64,000 bases of DNA from Nostoc sp. 'Peltigera membranacea cyanobiont' 210A (GCF_002246015.1 NZ_NOLJ01000004.1:393010-457009), one strand, 5' to 3'; positions 9,071-19,309 are shown, numbered from the stretch's first letter. Made by a program: numbers and translations. The notes: generated by a model not told the origin, from the sequence alone.

Positions 9071-10262
9071 TAAGTTTTTACAAATGATTTCAGAATGCTG
9101 TATGGGTGCAGATAACACTTTATAGATCGGCAAGCAGTATTCAGAATAAATCGACTTGTAATATATTTTTAGGGATTTAGCCTGATACAGCTAGGGAAAA
9201 CACGTATATGTAAGCAATATGAGTAGTACTGACTCCAGCAATTGAGCACGAGTACTTGCTCACAGAGAAGATTCGCAAGGAGTTAAGACCATTGCATCAC
9301 ATTTTGGAACTAAGAGATGGAGAAGTCGCAGAAATGTTTGGAGTAACTCGTTTTTTCAAGCCAAACGCACTTTGTTGATATTAGGCGGTCGGACTACCTG
9401 TTTTTTCAACGTGGGAGGCAAAGTAGGCGGGCAAGAATAAACTAACTTATGTTAAGTAATGTAAATTACATGAAATGTCTTGTAGTGAGGCTAAAGTCCT
9501 TATCTTTCTCCTAACGGAGACGCTGCGCGAACGGTTTTATTTGTCGCTAATGGGGAAGTCTATCAGACCGCACTAAGTCACTACAAATCTCACACCCACT
9601 TACTAATTGTGTTTCGTAAGATGGTATCTTTATTTCTGCCGTTTTATACTAGTCAACTTAATCTGCGATCGCCAAGACACCCATAAAAAGAAGCTTTTAT
9701 CGTAGCCTACTACGGATTGTACTGCTTTAATAGCAACAAAGTATCTACGTAATTTAAGTCTCTCAAATATATAAAATAGCGAGGTAAAAACATACTTGAA
9801 AGTAGCCAATAAATTAGTTAAATCATGAAAATTTAAAATTATTTCATGAAAGAAATATAAATTTATGCCAAAACCACCTCTAAATAATTATCAGATTTAA
9901 CCCAAGATGTTTTATTATATATATAGCTAATAACTAGTCTTTCGGTTATTAGCACGAGCGACAAAGCCTTATACATACGCGATTTAGTCGGAAGTAATCG
10001 CGGCTTTTTGTGTCTAACAATCAATATAAAAGAATAAATAAAACTTGGATTTAAAAGTAGATATAAAAATATCATCAAATCTTGATTTAAGGAAAATATA
10101 AAATATTTAAATAGCCATAATTTATAAACTTTAAAATGCATAATTTTATTTCAAAACCAAAAAAAAGTGATATGATAAGGAACAATATTTGAAAAAACAA
10201 CAGGTATTTTGAAATTGGAATTGTTTGCTCTACTTGATGTCTATTATTTTCCCTCAAACCGA
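9071..10262. other. Non-coding region upstream of hetR, distal part
   Basis: No intact gene is seen. 9241-9380 holds a short protein-like frame on the plus strand (LLTEKIRKELRPLHHILELR) without a convincing start, perhaps a gene relic. 9505-9535 is a dispersed GAGACGCTGCGCGAACG repeat. 9963-10009 forms a stem-loop (AAAGCC/GGCTTT around CGCGATT/AATCGCG) followed by T5, a possible terminator. From about 9700 to 10200 the DNA is very AT-rich. A 92-codon minus-strand frame at 9863-10141 has only low-complexity AT-rich composition and is not called. A TATGAT box at 10171-10176 could be a distal hetR promoter element. Confidence 0.5.
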
Positions 10263-10353
10263 CGGCTGATAATGCCGAGACATCACTGGAGGTTGTGAAC
10301 GGGATGATAGTTCACAAAGAGCTGTATAGCTCAACCTCTAAATGTGGCTACAC
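10263..10353 (+). ncRNA. Candidate structured RNA (three-way junction) in the hetR leader
   Basis: The segment folds compactly. Stem P1 is GAGGTT 10289-10294 with AACCTC 10333-10338. P2 is GTGAAC 10295-10300 with GTTCAC 10310-10315. P3 is GAGCT 10319-10323 with AGCTC 10328-10332 and a GTAT loop. P1-P2 and P3-P1 abut with no unpaired bases and only AAA joins P2 to P3, giving 17 perfect pairs. A further CGGC/GCCG hairpin (10263-10277) lies upstream. The element starts 579 nt before the hetR ATG and would lie inside transcripts from the distal hetR promoters known in Anabaena. It matches no RNA family I recognise. It could be a leader element, a separate small RNA or a mobile-element relic. Confidence 0.5.
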
Positions 10354-10729
10354 CTGGTAAGCGATTTGTTTTGAGACTATTCCCAATTATTTCTAGTCAT
10401 TTGTGTACTAAAAATAATTCGCCAAAGCTGCAAAAAAGCATCTTTTTCTAGTAACAAATATCCAAGATTAACCGCGCAAACTAGTTTTTACTCTGAGTCG
10501 GCATAGTGCCATAATTAGGTGTAAGTAGCTTGACGTTGTTGCTCTTGAAATATGAAAAAGACCAGAAATCTGAAAGGCTTTGGAGATTAATTGCAGCATA
10601 TTTGACTGTTGGGAGATAAACCGCCGTTAAGCTAGATTTGGTGGTGTCTCTAATTTTCCGGTTAGATGCAAAGACAGTTATAGTCACAACTAGCGACTCT
10701 GCTTTTCTACCAGGAAATATGCGAAAATG

Positions 10730-10743
10730 GTAGTTTGCGCTAC
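10730..10743 (+). promoter_or_regulatory. NtcA-type box GTA-N8-TAC upstream of hetR
   Basis: GTA (10730-10732), eight bases, TAC (10741-10743), extended to a GGTAG...CTACC palindrome. It matches the consensus for NtcA, the cyanobacterial nitrogen regulator. It lies 125 nt before the hetR start, and a TAN3T-type -10 candidate (TAATAT, 10769-10774) is 25 nt downstream. Induction of hetR on nitrogen step-down depends on NtcA in Anabaena, partly indirectly. Whether this site is used here is inference. Confidence 0.5.
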
Positions 10744-10843
10744 CACCGATATCATCGTTATCGCATACTAATATAGTTTGAAGTAAAGACAGCCTTCAGC
10801 CAGGTGTATACTACCTATTTTCATTCGATTAAAAATTGTGTAA

Positions 10844-11767
<924 letters not shown>

Positions 11768-11834
11768 CAAAATTGTGCAAAATCCCAAATTCCCAAAGGC
11801 GATCCAGTAACGTGAGTTCAATAAACATCTTCTA

Positions 11835-11859
11835 ACTCCTCTCCGACACGGAGAGGAGT
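11835..11859 (+). terminator. Stem-loop downstream of hetR
   Basis: An 11-bp stem (11835-11845 with 11849-11859, ACTCCTCTCCG/CGGAGAGGAGT) with a 3-nt loop lies 70 nt after the hetR stop. It is followed by a moderately T-rich stretch (ATTGTCATGTTTTTC). Probable transcription terminator or 3'-end stabiliser. Confidence 0.65.
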
Positions 11860-12423
11860 ATTGTCATGTTTTTCATTTATTTGAATCATAATCATCAGCA
11901 GAGTAGCACATCTGTGTTACCCCAAAATATTATTTATTGCTATTTATTCAACAGAATTTAGAATGAATTCTGAATTCTTCTTCAATCAAATTCTGACCAA
12001 ATTTATCTCAAGTATATATACTGGTTTTCTTTATTGGATAAGTGATTATTATAACGATAGTCACTCACATAAGGACTACGAGTGGGAGATTCTAAAATAA
12101 CTAAGTTAAAAATGTCTGCAAAGCCAGATACGGTTCAGCTTTGCTTTATAGCTGTGTGACCTGTTATTACGGGGTGATTCCTTTGGGTGCTATTCCTGGT
12201 ACAGGTTTGTTTATTGGCAACTAATTTGACTTGTAGAAAAGTGATTGTTGCTACCTCTGAATTTAGTTTTGTGTAAGCGCTTTTGTAATCAATCAAGTCA
12301 AAAGCATAACATTATTTATCTTCCCAACAAAATTTGAAATTTAATTCAACTTATTTATGTTAGTCACCTCTACCAGCACTATCCCAGAAGAGAATAACCA
12401 GGAATTTAGGGCAGCAGGTGGGG
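11860..12423. other. Intergenic region between hetR and the RTX gene
   Basis: AT-rich and without an intact gene. Around 12150-12230 a short frame reads like a coding scrap (PLGAIPGTGLFIGN), without start or context. Nothing else is recognised. Confidence 0.5.
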
Positions 12424-12591
12424 ATGTTGAAGTTCACCACCCATTGTCAAGAACTTTATGATGTGCAGTTTCTCTCTGGTGTGCAACGTCCGATGGTTTT
12501 GAATCAAGAATGAAAAGAAATCCGCCAAGCATTTACAGCACCAGAGTTGAAATACTGGTTGCGACCTAGTGCGGTGATTCCTAATGACTAA
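12424..12591 (+). pseudogene. Small unidentified ORF broken by one in-frame TGA
   Basis: From ATG 12424 the frame encodes a coherent 55-residue peptide (MLKFTTHCQELYDVQFLSG... then KEIRQAFTAPELKYWLRPSA), ending in TAA at 12589. It is interrupted only by TGA at 12511. The composition after the stop is as protein-like as before it. A TGG-to-TGA change would explain it. It may be the N-terminal relic of a larger gene. Family not recognised. Confidence 0.4.
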
Positions 12592-12656
12592 GGAATCTGT
12601 CTAATCACAGCGTAATTTTTGAAATCAAATTTTTAGTTTTTAAGAGAGGTTTTTTC

Positions 12657-15600
12657 ATGGCTGAATTCAAAATCAATACTTACACCAACAGCAATCAAAG
12701 TAACCCCACAGTAGCGATGGATGCCGATGGGGACTTTGTTATTTCCTGGAGTAGCTATACTCAGGACGGGTCTAGCAACGGGATATATGCCCAACGCTAC
12801 AACAGTGCTGGGGTCGCTGTTGGGGGCGAATTCAAAGTCAATACTTACACCAACAGCACTCAATATAACCCCACAGTAGCGATGGATGCCGATGGGGACT
12901 TTGTTATTTCCTGGAATAGCTATGGTCAAGACGGGTCTAGCTGGGGGATATATGCCCAACGCTACAACAGTGCTGGGGTCGCTGTTGGGGGCGAATTCAA
13001 AGTCAATACTTATACCAACAGCGATCAATATAACCCCACAGTAGCGATGGATGCCGATGGGGACTTTGTTATTTCCTGGAATAGCTATGGTCAAGACGGG
13101 TCTAGCAATGGGATATATGCCCAACGCTACAACGGTGCTGGGGTCGCTGTTGGGGGCGAATTCAAAATCAATACTTACACCAACAGCAATCAAAATACAC
13201 CCACAGTAGCGATGGATGCCGATGGGGACTTTGTTATTTCCTGGACTAGCCTTGGTCAGGACGGGTCTGGCTATGGAATATATGCCCAACGCTACAACAA
13301 CCCAGTAATCACCTCTGGTTCTATCTCTGCCTTGGCCTACACCGAGAACGCCACAACAGCCATCGACTCAGGCATCACCGTTAGTGATGTAGACTCCGCT
13401 AACCTAGTTAGTGCCACCGTCAGCATTACCAGTAGTTTCGTCTCTGGTCAAGACATTCTCGCCTTCACCAACCAAAATGGGATTATCGGCAGCTACAACA
13501 GCAGCACAGGCGTTTTAACCTTAACTGGCAGTGCTACCATTGCTAACTATCAAACTGCACTGCGTTCCATTACTTATACCAACAGCAGTGACAACCCCAC
13601 TACTACACCTCGTAACGTCAGCTTTGTCGTCAATGATGGCACTGCTGATAGTATCGCCCTTACCCGAAATATTAATATTACGGCAGTCAATGATGCACCC
13701 GTTACTACTGCCACCAACCCTGCTTTGGCATATACCGAGAACGCCACAACAGCCATCGACTCAGGCATCATTATTAGTGATGTAGACTCACCCATCCTGG
13801 CTAATGCCATCATCAGCATTACCAGTAGTTTCATCTCCGGTCAAGACATTCTCGCCTTCACCAACCAAAATGGGATTACCGGCAGCTACAACAGCAGCAC
13901 AGGCGTTTTAACCTTAACTGGCAGTGCTACCGTTGCTAATTATCAAACTGCACTGCGTTCCATTACTTATACCAACAGCAGCGACAACCCCAATACTACA
14001 CCTCGTACCATCAGCTTTCTAGTTAATGATGGCACTGCTAATAGTACTGCCGTTACCCGCAATATTAATATTACGGCGGTGAATGATGCGCCCGTTGCTA
14101 TTGCCACCAACTCTGCTTTGGCATACACCGAGAACGCCACAACAGCCATCGACTCAGGCATCATTATTAGCGATGTAGACTCCCTCAACCTAGTTAGTGC
14201 CACCGTCAGCATTACCAATGGTTTCCTATCTAGTGAAGATACCATCGCCTTCACCAACCAAAATGGGATTACCGACAGCTACAACAGCAGCACAGGTGTC
14301 TTAACCTTAACTGGCAGTGCCACCGTTGCTAACTATCAAACTGCACTGCGTTCCATTACTTATACCAACAGCAGTGACAACCCCACTACTACACCTCGTA
14401 CCATCAGCTTTCTAGTTAATGATGGCACTGCTAATAGTACTGCCGTTACCCGCAATATTAATATTACGGCGGTGAATGATGTTGCCGTTGCTACTGCCAC
14501 CAACTCTGCCCTAATATACACCGAGAACGCCATTACAGCGATCGACTCAGGCATCACCCTCAGCGATGCAGACTCCCTCAACCTAGTTAGTGCCACCGTC
14601 AGCATTACCAGTGGTTTCCTATCTAGTGAAGATACCATCGCCTTCACCAACCAAAATGGGATTACCGGCAGCTACAACAGCAGCACAGGTGTCTTAACCT
14701 TAACTGGCAGTGCCACCGTTGCTAACTATCAAACTGCACTGCGTTCCATTACTTATACCAACAGCAGCGACAACCCCACTACTACACCTCGTACCATCAG
14801 CTTTCTAGTTAATGATGGGACTGCTAATAGTACTGCCGTTACCCGCAATATTAATATTACGGCGGTGAATGATGCGCCCGTTGCTATTGCCACCAACTCT
14901 GCCCTAATATACACTGAGAACGCCATTACAGCGATCGACTCAGGCATCACCGTTAGTGATGTAGACTCCGCTAACCTAGTTAGTGCCACCGTCAGCATTA
15001 CCAGTGGTTTCGTGTTTGGTGAAGATACCCTCGCCTTCACCGACCAAAATGGGATTACCGGCAGCTACAACAGCAGCACAGGTGTCTTAACCTTAACTGG
15101 CAATTCCAGCGTTGCGAATTATCAAAACGTGCTGCGTTCTCTTACTTATACCAACAGCAGCGACAACCCCAATACTACACCTCGTACCGTCAGTTTTGTA
15201 GTTAGTGATGGGATTGCTAATAGTACCGTCGTTAACCGCAATATTAATATTACGGCTGTGAATGATGCGCCCGTCGCTGTTAACGACAGCATCACCACAA
15301 ACAAAAACACACCTATTGTCATTAACGCTACTACTCTGTTGAGCAACGATACAGATGTGGATGTCATTGACGTATTGAGTATTACTAGCTTCACTCAAAC
15401 TAGCCAAGGAACTTTAGTTGACAACGGTAATGCTACTTACACTTATACTCCTTCTCAAAACTATTCTGGCTCAGACAGCTTCACTTACACCATAAGTGAT
15501 GGACATGGAGGCACTAGCACTGCTACCGTCAACTTGACCATTAATCAAATCACCACCAATGTGATTAATGGCACTCCAAATGCAGATAACCTGACTGGTA

Positions 15601-17354
15601 CGGTGAATATGGATATCATCTCAGGATTGCAGGGCAATGACACACTCCTTGGACTAGGTGATAATGACACCCTTGATGGCAGCGATGGAAATGATTTATT
15701 GGATGGTGGTACAGGAGATGATAGTCTCATCGGTGGCAAAGGCAATGACACTTATGTTGTGGACAGCCTTGGTGACACTATTGTTGAATCCGCCAATGCA
15801 GGCACAGATTTAGTCAAGTCTTCAGTGAGTTGGGTATTGGGAAATAACCTGGAGAACTTGACCCTGATTGGAAGTGGGGCAATCAATGGTACTGGTAACA
15901 GCCTTAATAATATCCTGATTGGAAATACTGGCGCTAACAGCTTGAGCGGAGAAGCTGGCAACGATAACCTCTTTGGTGATTCCGGCAATGACACATTGTT
16001 GGGTGGTGCAGGTAATGACACCTTAGATGGAGGGTCGGGAGCTGATAGTCTGATTGGTGGAATCGGTAATGACACTTACATCGTAGACAACCTCAACGAT
16101 ACTATTACAGAAGGCTTAAATGCAGGCACAGATTTAGTTAAGTCTTCGGTAACTTGGGTGTTAGCAGATAACCTAGAGAACTTGACCCTGACTGGAAGCG
16201 GGGCAATCAATGGTACTGGTAACAGCCTTAAGAACATCCTGACGGGAAATACTGGCGCTAACAGCTTGAGCGGAGAAGATGCCAATGACACCTTATTGGG
16301 CGGTGCAGGCAATGACACCTTGTTGGGGGGTTCCGGTGATGACAGCTTGGATGGAGGTGCAGGGATTGACAGTCTGATTGGTGGAATCGGTAATGACACT
16401 TACATCGTAGATAACCTGAACGATATTATTATTGAATCCGCCAATGCAGGCACAGATTTAGTTAAGTCTTCGGTAACTTGGGTATTAGCAGATAACCTAG
16501 AGAACTTGACCCTGACTGGAAGCGGGGCAATCAATGGTACTGGTAATAACCTCAATAATATCTTGGCGGGAAATACTGGTGCTAACATCTTGAGCGGAGG
16601 AGATGGCAATGATAGTCTCTTTGGTAACTCAGGTAATGACACCTTATTAGGCGGTGCAGGCGATGACACCTTGAATGGAGGTGCAGGAATTGACAGTCTT
16701 GTTGGTGGAGTCGGCAATGATATTTATATCGTAGACAACGTGAACGATAGTGTTATTGAAGTCTTAGATGCAGGCATAGATTTAGTCAATTCTTCGGTTA
16801 CTTGGGTGTTGGGAAATAACCTGGAGAACTTGACTCTGACTGGAAGCGGGGCAATCAATGGTACTGGTAACAGCCTCGATAATATCCTGACGGGAAATAC
16901 TGGTGCTAACATCTTGAGCGGAGGAGATGGCAACGATAACCTCTTTGGTAACTCAGGTAATGACACCTTGTTAGGTGGTGCAGGTGACGATCTACTCACT
17001 GGTGGAATTGGTCGAGATGTATTGACTGGTGGAACTGGGCGAGATGGCTTCAACCTGGCTACTAGCCGTACTGGAGGCTATGATACGATCGCTGATTTTA
17101 CTGTTGGAGAAGATACTATCTTCATTTACAGTACAGAATTCGCACTGGGTCAATCTCAAAATACTACGCTCAATCCTAGCTTGTTCCGACTTGGTACCAG
17201 TGCCACAACAACAGGCGATCGCTTTATCTACGATCAATCTACGGGGAACCTATTCTTTGATAAAGATGGGATTGGTAGCGCTGCACAAGTTCAGATAGCC
17301 CTGTTCTCGAATCAGGTAGCGCTTACTAGTGCAAATATTACTGTGATTGCCTAA
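12657..17354 (+). CDS. Giant secreted RTX / cadherin-like repeat protein
   Basis: A 1565-residue acidic, Asn/Thr/Gly-rich protein without a Sec signal. Modules in order: residues ~1-220, four 55-residue repeats (NPTVAMDADGDFVISW); ~221-870, five 131-residue beta-rich repeats (ALAYTENATTAIDSG...NITAVNDAPV), cadherin/VCBS-like; ~870-963, one tandem-95-type domain (LLSNDTDVDV...DSFTYTISDGHGG); ~968-1450, RTX nonapeptides (GGAGNDTLDGGSGADSLIGG) in four 108-residue blocks; then a C terminus typical of type I secretion substrates (DTIADFTVGEDTIFI). RTX repeats bind Ca2+ after export through a type I system, so a cell-surface or released adhesin is likely. The ATG is preceded by AGAGAGGTTTTTTC. No transporter genes lie nearby. 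Confidence 0.85.
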   Translation: MAEFKINTYTNSNQSNPTVAMDADGDFVISWSSYTQDGSSNGIYAQRYNSAGVAVGGEFKVNTYTNSTQYNPTVAMDADGDFVISWNSYGQDGSSWGIYAQRYNSAGVAVGGEFKVNTYTNSDQYNPTVAMDADGDFVISWNSYGQDGSSNGIYAQRYNGAGVAVGGEFKINTYTNSNQNTPTVAMDADGDFVISWTSLGQDGSGYGIYAQRYNNPVITSGSISALAYTENATTAIDSGITVSDVDSANLVSATVSITSSFVSGQDILAFTNQNGIIGSYNSSTGVLTLTGSATIANYQTALRSITYTNSSDNPTTTPRNVSFVVNDGTADSIALTRNINITAVNDAPVTTATNPALAYTENATTAIDSGIIISDVDSPILANAIISITSSFISGQDILAFTNQNGITGSYNSSTGVLTLTGSATVANYQTALRSITYTNSSDNPNTTPRTISFLVNDGTANSTAVTRNINITAVNDAPVAIATNSALAYTENATTAIDSGIIISDVDSLNLVSATVSITNGFLSSEDTIAFTNQNGITDSYNSSTGVLTLTGSATVANYQTALRSITYTNSSDNPTTTPRTISFLVNDGTANSTAVTRNINITAVNDVAVATATNSALIYTENAITAIDSGITLSDADSLNLVSATVSITSGFLSSEDTIAFTNQNGITGSYNSSTGVLTLTGSATVANYQTALRSITYTNSSDNPTTTPRTISFLVNDGTANSTAVTRNINITAVNDAPVAIATNSALIYTENAITAIDSGITVSDVDSANLVSATVSITSGFVFGEDTLAFTDQNGITGSYNSSTGVLTLTGNSSVANYQNVLRSLTYTNSSDNPNTTPRTVSFVVSDGIANSTVVNRNINITAVNDAPVAVNDSITTNKNTPIVINATTLLSNDTDVDVIDVLSITSFTQTSQGTLVDNGNATYTYTPSQNYSGSDSFTYTISDGHGGTSTATVNLTINQITTNVINGTPNADNLTGTVNMDIISGLQGNDTLLGLGDNDTLDGSDGNDLLDGGTGDDSLIGGKGNDTYVVDSLGDTIVESANAGTDLVKSSVSWVLGNNLENLTLIGSGAINGTGNSLNNILIGNTGANSLSGEAGNDNLFGDSGNDTLLGGAGNDTLDGGSGADSLIGGIGNDTYIVDNLNDTITEGLNAGTDLVKSSVTWVLADNLENLTLTGSGAINGTGNSLKNILTGNTGANSLSGEDANDTLLGGAGNDTLLGGSGDDSLDGGAGIDSLIGGIGNDTYIVDNLNDIIIESANAGTDLVKSSVTWVLADNLENLTLTGSGAINGTGNNLNNILAGNTGANILSGGDGNDSLFGNSGNDTLLGGAGDDTLNGGAGIDSLVGGVGNDIYIVDNVNDSVIEVLDAGIDLVNSSVTWVLGNNLENLTLTGSGAINGTGNSLDNILTGNTGANILSGGDGNDNLFGNSGNDTLLGGAGDDLLTGGIGRDVLTGGTGRDGFNLATSRTGGYDTIADFTVGEDTIFIYSTEFALGQSQNTTLNPSLFRLGTSATTTGDRFIYDQSTGNLFFDKDGIGSAAQVQIALFSNQVALTSANITVIA
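12663..13322 (+). repeat. Four 165-nt tandem repeats (55 residues each)
   Basis: The landmark GAATTCAAA recurs at 12663, 12828, 12993 and 13158, an exact 165-nt period with high DNA identity. It encodes the N-terminal repeat set of the RTX protein. Confidence 0.92.
13341..15300 (+). repeat. Five 393-nt tandem repeats (131 residues each)
   Basis: The landmark ACCGAGAACGCC (ACTGAGAACGCC in the last copy) starts at 13341, 13734, 14127, 14520 and 14913, an exact 393-nt period. Long stretches are identical at DNA level, especially in the middle copies, which points to recent duplication or gene conversion. Confidence 0.93.
15700..17000 (+). repeat. Four 324-nt RTX modules (108 residues each)
   Basis: Landmarks such as GCAGGCACAGATTTAGT repeat with a 324-nt period (15798, 16122 and onward). 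Each module combines GGxGxD calcium-binding nonapeptides with a SSVTWVLADNLENLTLTGSG-type segment. Confidence 0.85.
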
Positions 17355-17380
17355 CGCCATCTGACTATTTTTAATATACA

Positions 17381-17412
17381 AGCTTGGGTTTAGCAACAGC
17401 GAAACCCAAGCT
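17381..17412. terminator. Stem-loop between the convergent RTX and Cys-repeat genes
   Basis: AGCTTGGGTTT at 17381-17391 pairs with AAACCCAAGCT at 17402-17412 (11 bp, 10-nt loop). It lies 27 nt after the RTX stop and between convergent genes. The following T-run is weak. Confidence 0.5.
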
Positions 17413-17522
17413 ATAAATTTAAAATCGAATGATTTATTTTTTGGTAGTCCCTGAATCAGGTTGGCAAATAGCCACTCTATATTCAACCTGTATTTTCAAT
17501 CAATTACACAAAGCACTGTAAT

Positions 17523-18203
17523 CTAATTAGTGCCCGGTTGGGTTGGAACAACTGGTTGAGTTGGAACAACTGGTTGGTTTGGAAATGGGGTAGTCTCTAA
17601 ACTTGGACTTGAACCCGCAGGAATTATCGTTGGCGGTGTAGACGAAGATGAAGCACCGATAACACTATCATCAGCACTAATACAAGTATCTAGCGCTTGA
17701 GTAGCGGGAAAGTCGATTTGACTACGCAAGCCAACCACACACTGACCAAAGCGCACGGGTAACAAACTGCGTCCACAATAATCTAAAACTGTCGGATTAG
17801 CTTCTTCCTTAGTACTTAAGCTGACACCAACTACACAGGTTGCTAACTCTTCAGGACGCCGGGCCTTCCCACAAGAAGAAAGCGCATCTGTCGCAGCAAT
17901 TTGGGTTTCCTTATCAATTTTCACCACACAAGCAGCCAAATCTTTTGGACGCAATGCTGCTGCACAACCTTCTGATGCCGCTTCTGCGTTTACACCCACA
18001 CTCAAAAGGCGACCCGCACAGACACTATAATCATTCCTGTAGGAGGCAGCAACAGCCACATTAGGCAAGATTGTTAAACATCCAGCTATAGCCAAAACTG
18101 GTAATGTTAAAATCCTGGAGGTGGAACTGCCTTGTTTGTTCTTAACTCTGCTAACCACTTTTTTGCTCATTGACATTGACATTGCCATTCTCCAAACACC
18201 CAA
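17523..18203 (-). CDS. Secreted Cys-repeat protein, function unknown
   Basis: 226 residues. A basic N terminus and a hydrophobic segment ending in VAVAAS give a signal peptide (about residues 15-53). The mature part contains at least three degenerate repeats of about 32-38 residues with paired Cys (CAAALRPKDLAACVV, CGKARRPEELATCVV, CGRSLLPVRFGQCVV). The tail is Pro/Thr-rich with a PVVPTQ duplication. Evenly spaced Cys pairs suggest disulfide-linked helical repeats in the periplasm. Several Met codons near the start (18203, 18185, 18179) leave the exact start open. It is convergent with the RTX gene. I do not recognise a named family. Confidence 0.65.
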   Translation of the reverse strand: MGVWRMAMSMSMSKKVVSRVKNKQGSSTSRILTLPVLAIAGCLTILPNVAVAASYRNDYSVCAGRLLSVGVNAEAASEGCAAALRPKDLAACVVKIDKETQIAATDALSSCGKARRPEELATCVVGVSLSTKEEANPTVLDYCGRSLLPVRFGQCVVGLRSQIDFPATQALDTCISADDSVIGASSSSTPPTIIPAGSSPSLETTPFPNQPVVPTQPVVPTQPGTN

Positions 18204-18429
18204 AGTTATGCTAACTCAAATATCTTAAAAATCCTCTGTAATTCAAGAATTTCAGAGGTAGTAAAGTATAGACATAATTAATTATGTCGAAAATTGTGTT
18301 AATATAGCTGTTTGAAAGATAAGTAGGCAACGTAAAAGGTATTTCAGAGTAAGAATACTGCGTAAACCAATCTGATGATTGAGTAGCCTACAAAACTAAA
18401 TAAACACAAAAAAGTTATTGGCAGAAGTA

Positions 18430-18592
18430 CGGCGTGACAGGCCGGAATTCAGGCTTGGAAGCTAGTATGTCGGTACCGACTTAAAGCAACTGGCGTAAAA
18501 GTTGATGCCTCTACTTTGGTAGGATACGTCATACCAAGGCAAGCAGCCTCACAAAACCAAGAATCCTCTGATTTTTAATCGGGGGAATGTCA
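18430..18592 (+). mobile_element. Probable IS200/IS605-type right-end remnant (omega-RNA-like)
   Basis: The sequence runs from a GGTACCGAC-rich part through ACCAAGGCAAGCAGCCTCAC to a hairpin at 18564-18585 (CCTCTGATT/AATCGGGGG with G-U pairs). From memory it resembles the conserved 3' flank of tnpB-carrying IS200/IS605 elements in cyanobacteria, which encodes the TnpB guide-RNA scaffold. No tnpA or tnpB frame is present, so this would be an orphan end. It lies 50 nt upstream of rpsD and may be transcribed in its leader. Confidence 0.45.
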
Positions 18593-18641
18593 AAATGGAA
18601 TGTTTGGGTAAAGTTTAAACAGGATTAGATTAAGGAAACTC

Positions 18642-19250
18642 ATGTCCCGATATAGAGGGCCCCGCCTCAGAATTGTCCGCCGCTTGGGCGACTTACCAGG
18701 ATTAACTCGTAAAAGTGCCAGACGCGCTTACCCACCTGGTATGCATGGCCAGAACCGCAAGAAGCGCTCTGAATATGCTATCCGTCTAGAGGAAAAGCAA
18801 AAGCTCCGCTTCAACTACGGTTTGACTGAAAAGCAATTGCTACGTTATGTGCGGAAAGCCAGACGTGTTACTGGTTCTACCGGACAAGTGCTGCTGCAAT
18901 TGCTAGAGATGCGCTTGGATAATACCGTTTTCCGCTTGGGTATAGCCCCGACTATCCCAGCAGCTCGTCAACTGGTAAATCACGGTCACGTAACTGTTAA
19001 CGGTCGTGTGGTGAATATTGCCAGCTACCAATGCCGTCCTGGCGAAGTAATTGCCGTCAGAGATCGGGCACAATCCCGGAAGTTGGTGGAAGCTAACTTG
19101 CAATATCCCGGTTTGGCCAACCTCCCCAGTCATTTGGAATTTGACAAAAATAAGTTGGTTGGTAAAGTCAACAGCGTTATTGAGCGCGAATGGGTGGCAC
19201 TACAAGTTAATGAACTACTTGTGGTGGAATACTACTCACGACAAGCGTAA
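18642..19250 (+). CDS. rpsD: 30S ribosomal protein S4
   Basis: 202 residues, the usual cyanobacterial length. S4 nucleates 16S rRNA assembly. The N terminus ([20 protein letters not shown]) and the S4 RNA-binding domain ([38 protein letters not shown]) are canonical. AAGGAAAC before the ATG serves as ribosome-binding site. As in other cyanobacteria it stands outside the main ribosomal-protein operon. The odd feature is the IS-like sequence in its leader. Confidence 0.98.
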   Translation: MSRYRGPRLRIVRRLGDLPGLTRKSARRAYPPGMHGQNRKKRSEYAIRLEEKQKLRFNYGLTEKQLLRYVRKARRVTGSTGQVLLQLLEMRLDNTVFRLGIAPTIPAARQLVNHGHVTVNGRVVNIASYQCRPGEVIAVRDRAQSRKLVEANLQYPGLANLPSHLEFDKNKLVGKVNSVIEREWVALQVNELLVVEYYSRQA

Positions 19251-19309
19251 TAGTCATTTGTCCTTAGTCATTTGTCCTTAGTTATTTGCAAAGGGCAAAT
19301 GACCAATTA

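Noticed and set aside
9863..10141. 92-codon minus-strand frame in the hetR upstream region
   Set aside because: Low-complexity AT-rich composition, no ribosome-binding site, no protein family.
10263..10353. Glutamine riboswitch or tRNA-like element
   Set aside because: The stems do not carry the conserved glnA/downstream-peptide motif bases, and there is no tRNA cloverleaf or T-loop sequence.
12633..17053. Series of long minus-strand open frames opposite the RTX gene
   Set aside because: They recur with the same 393- and 324-nt periods as the repeats and are shadows of the plus-strand codon pattern; no start signals or known domains.
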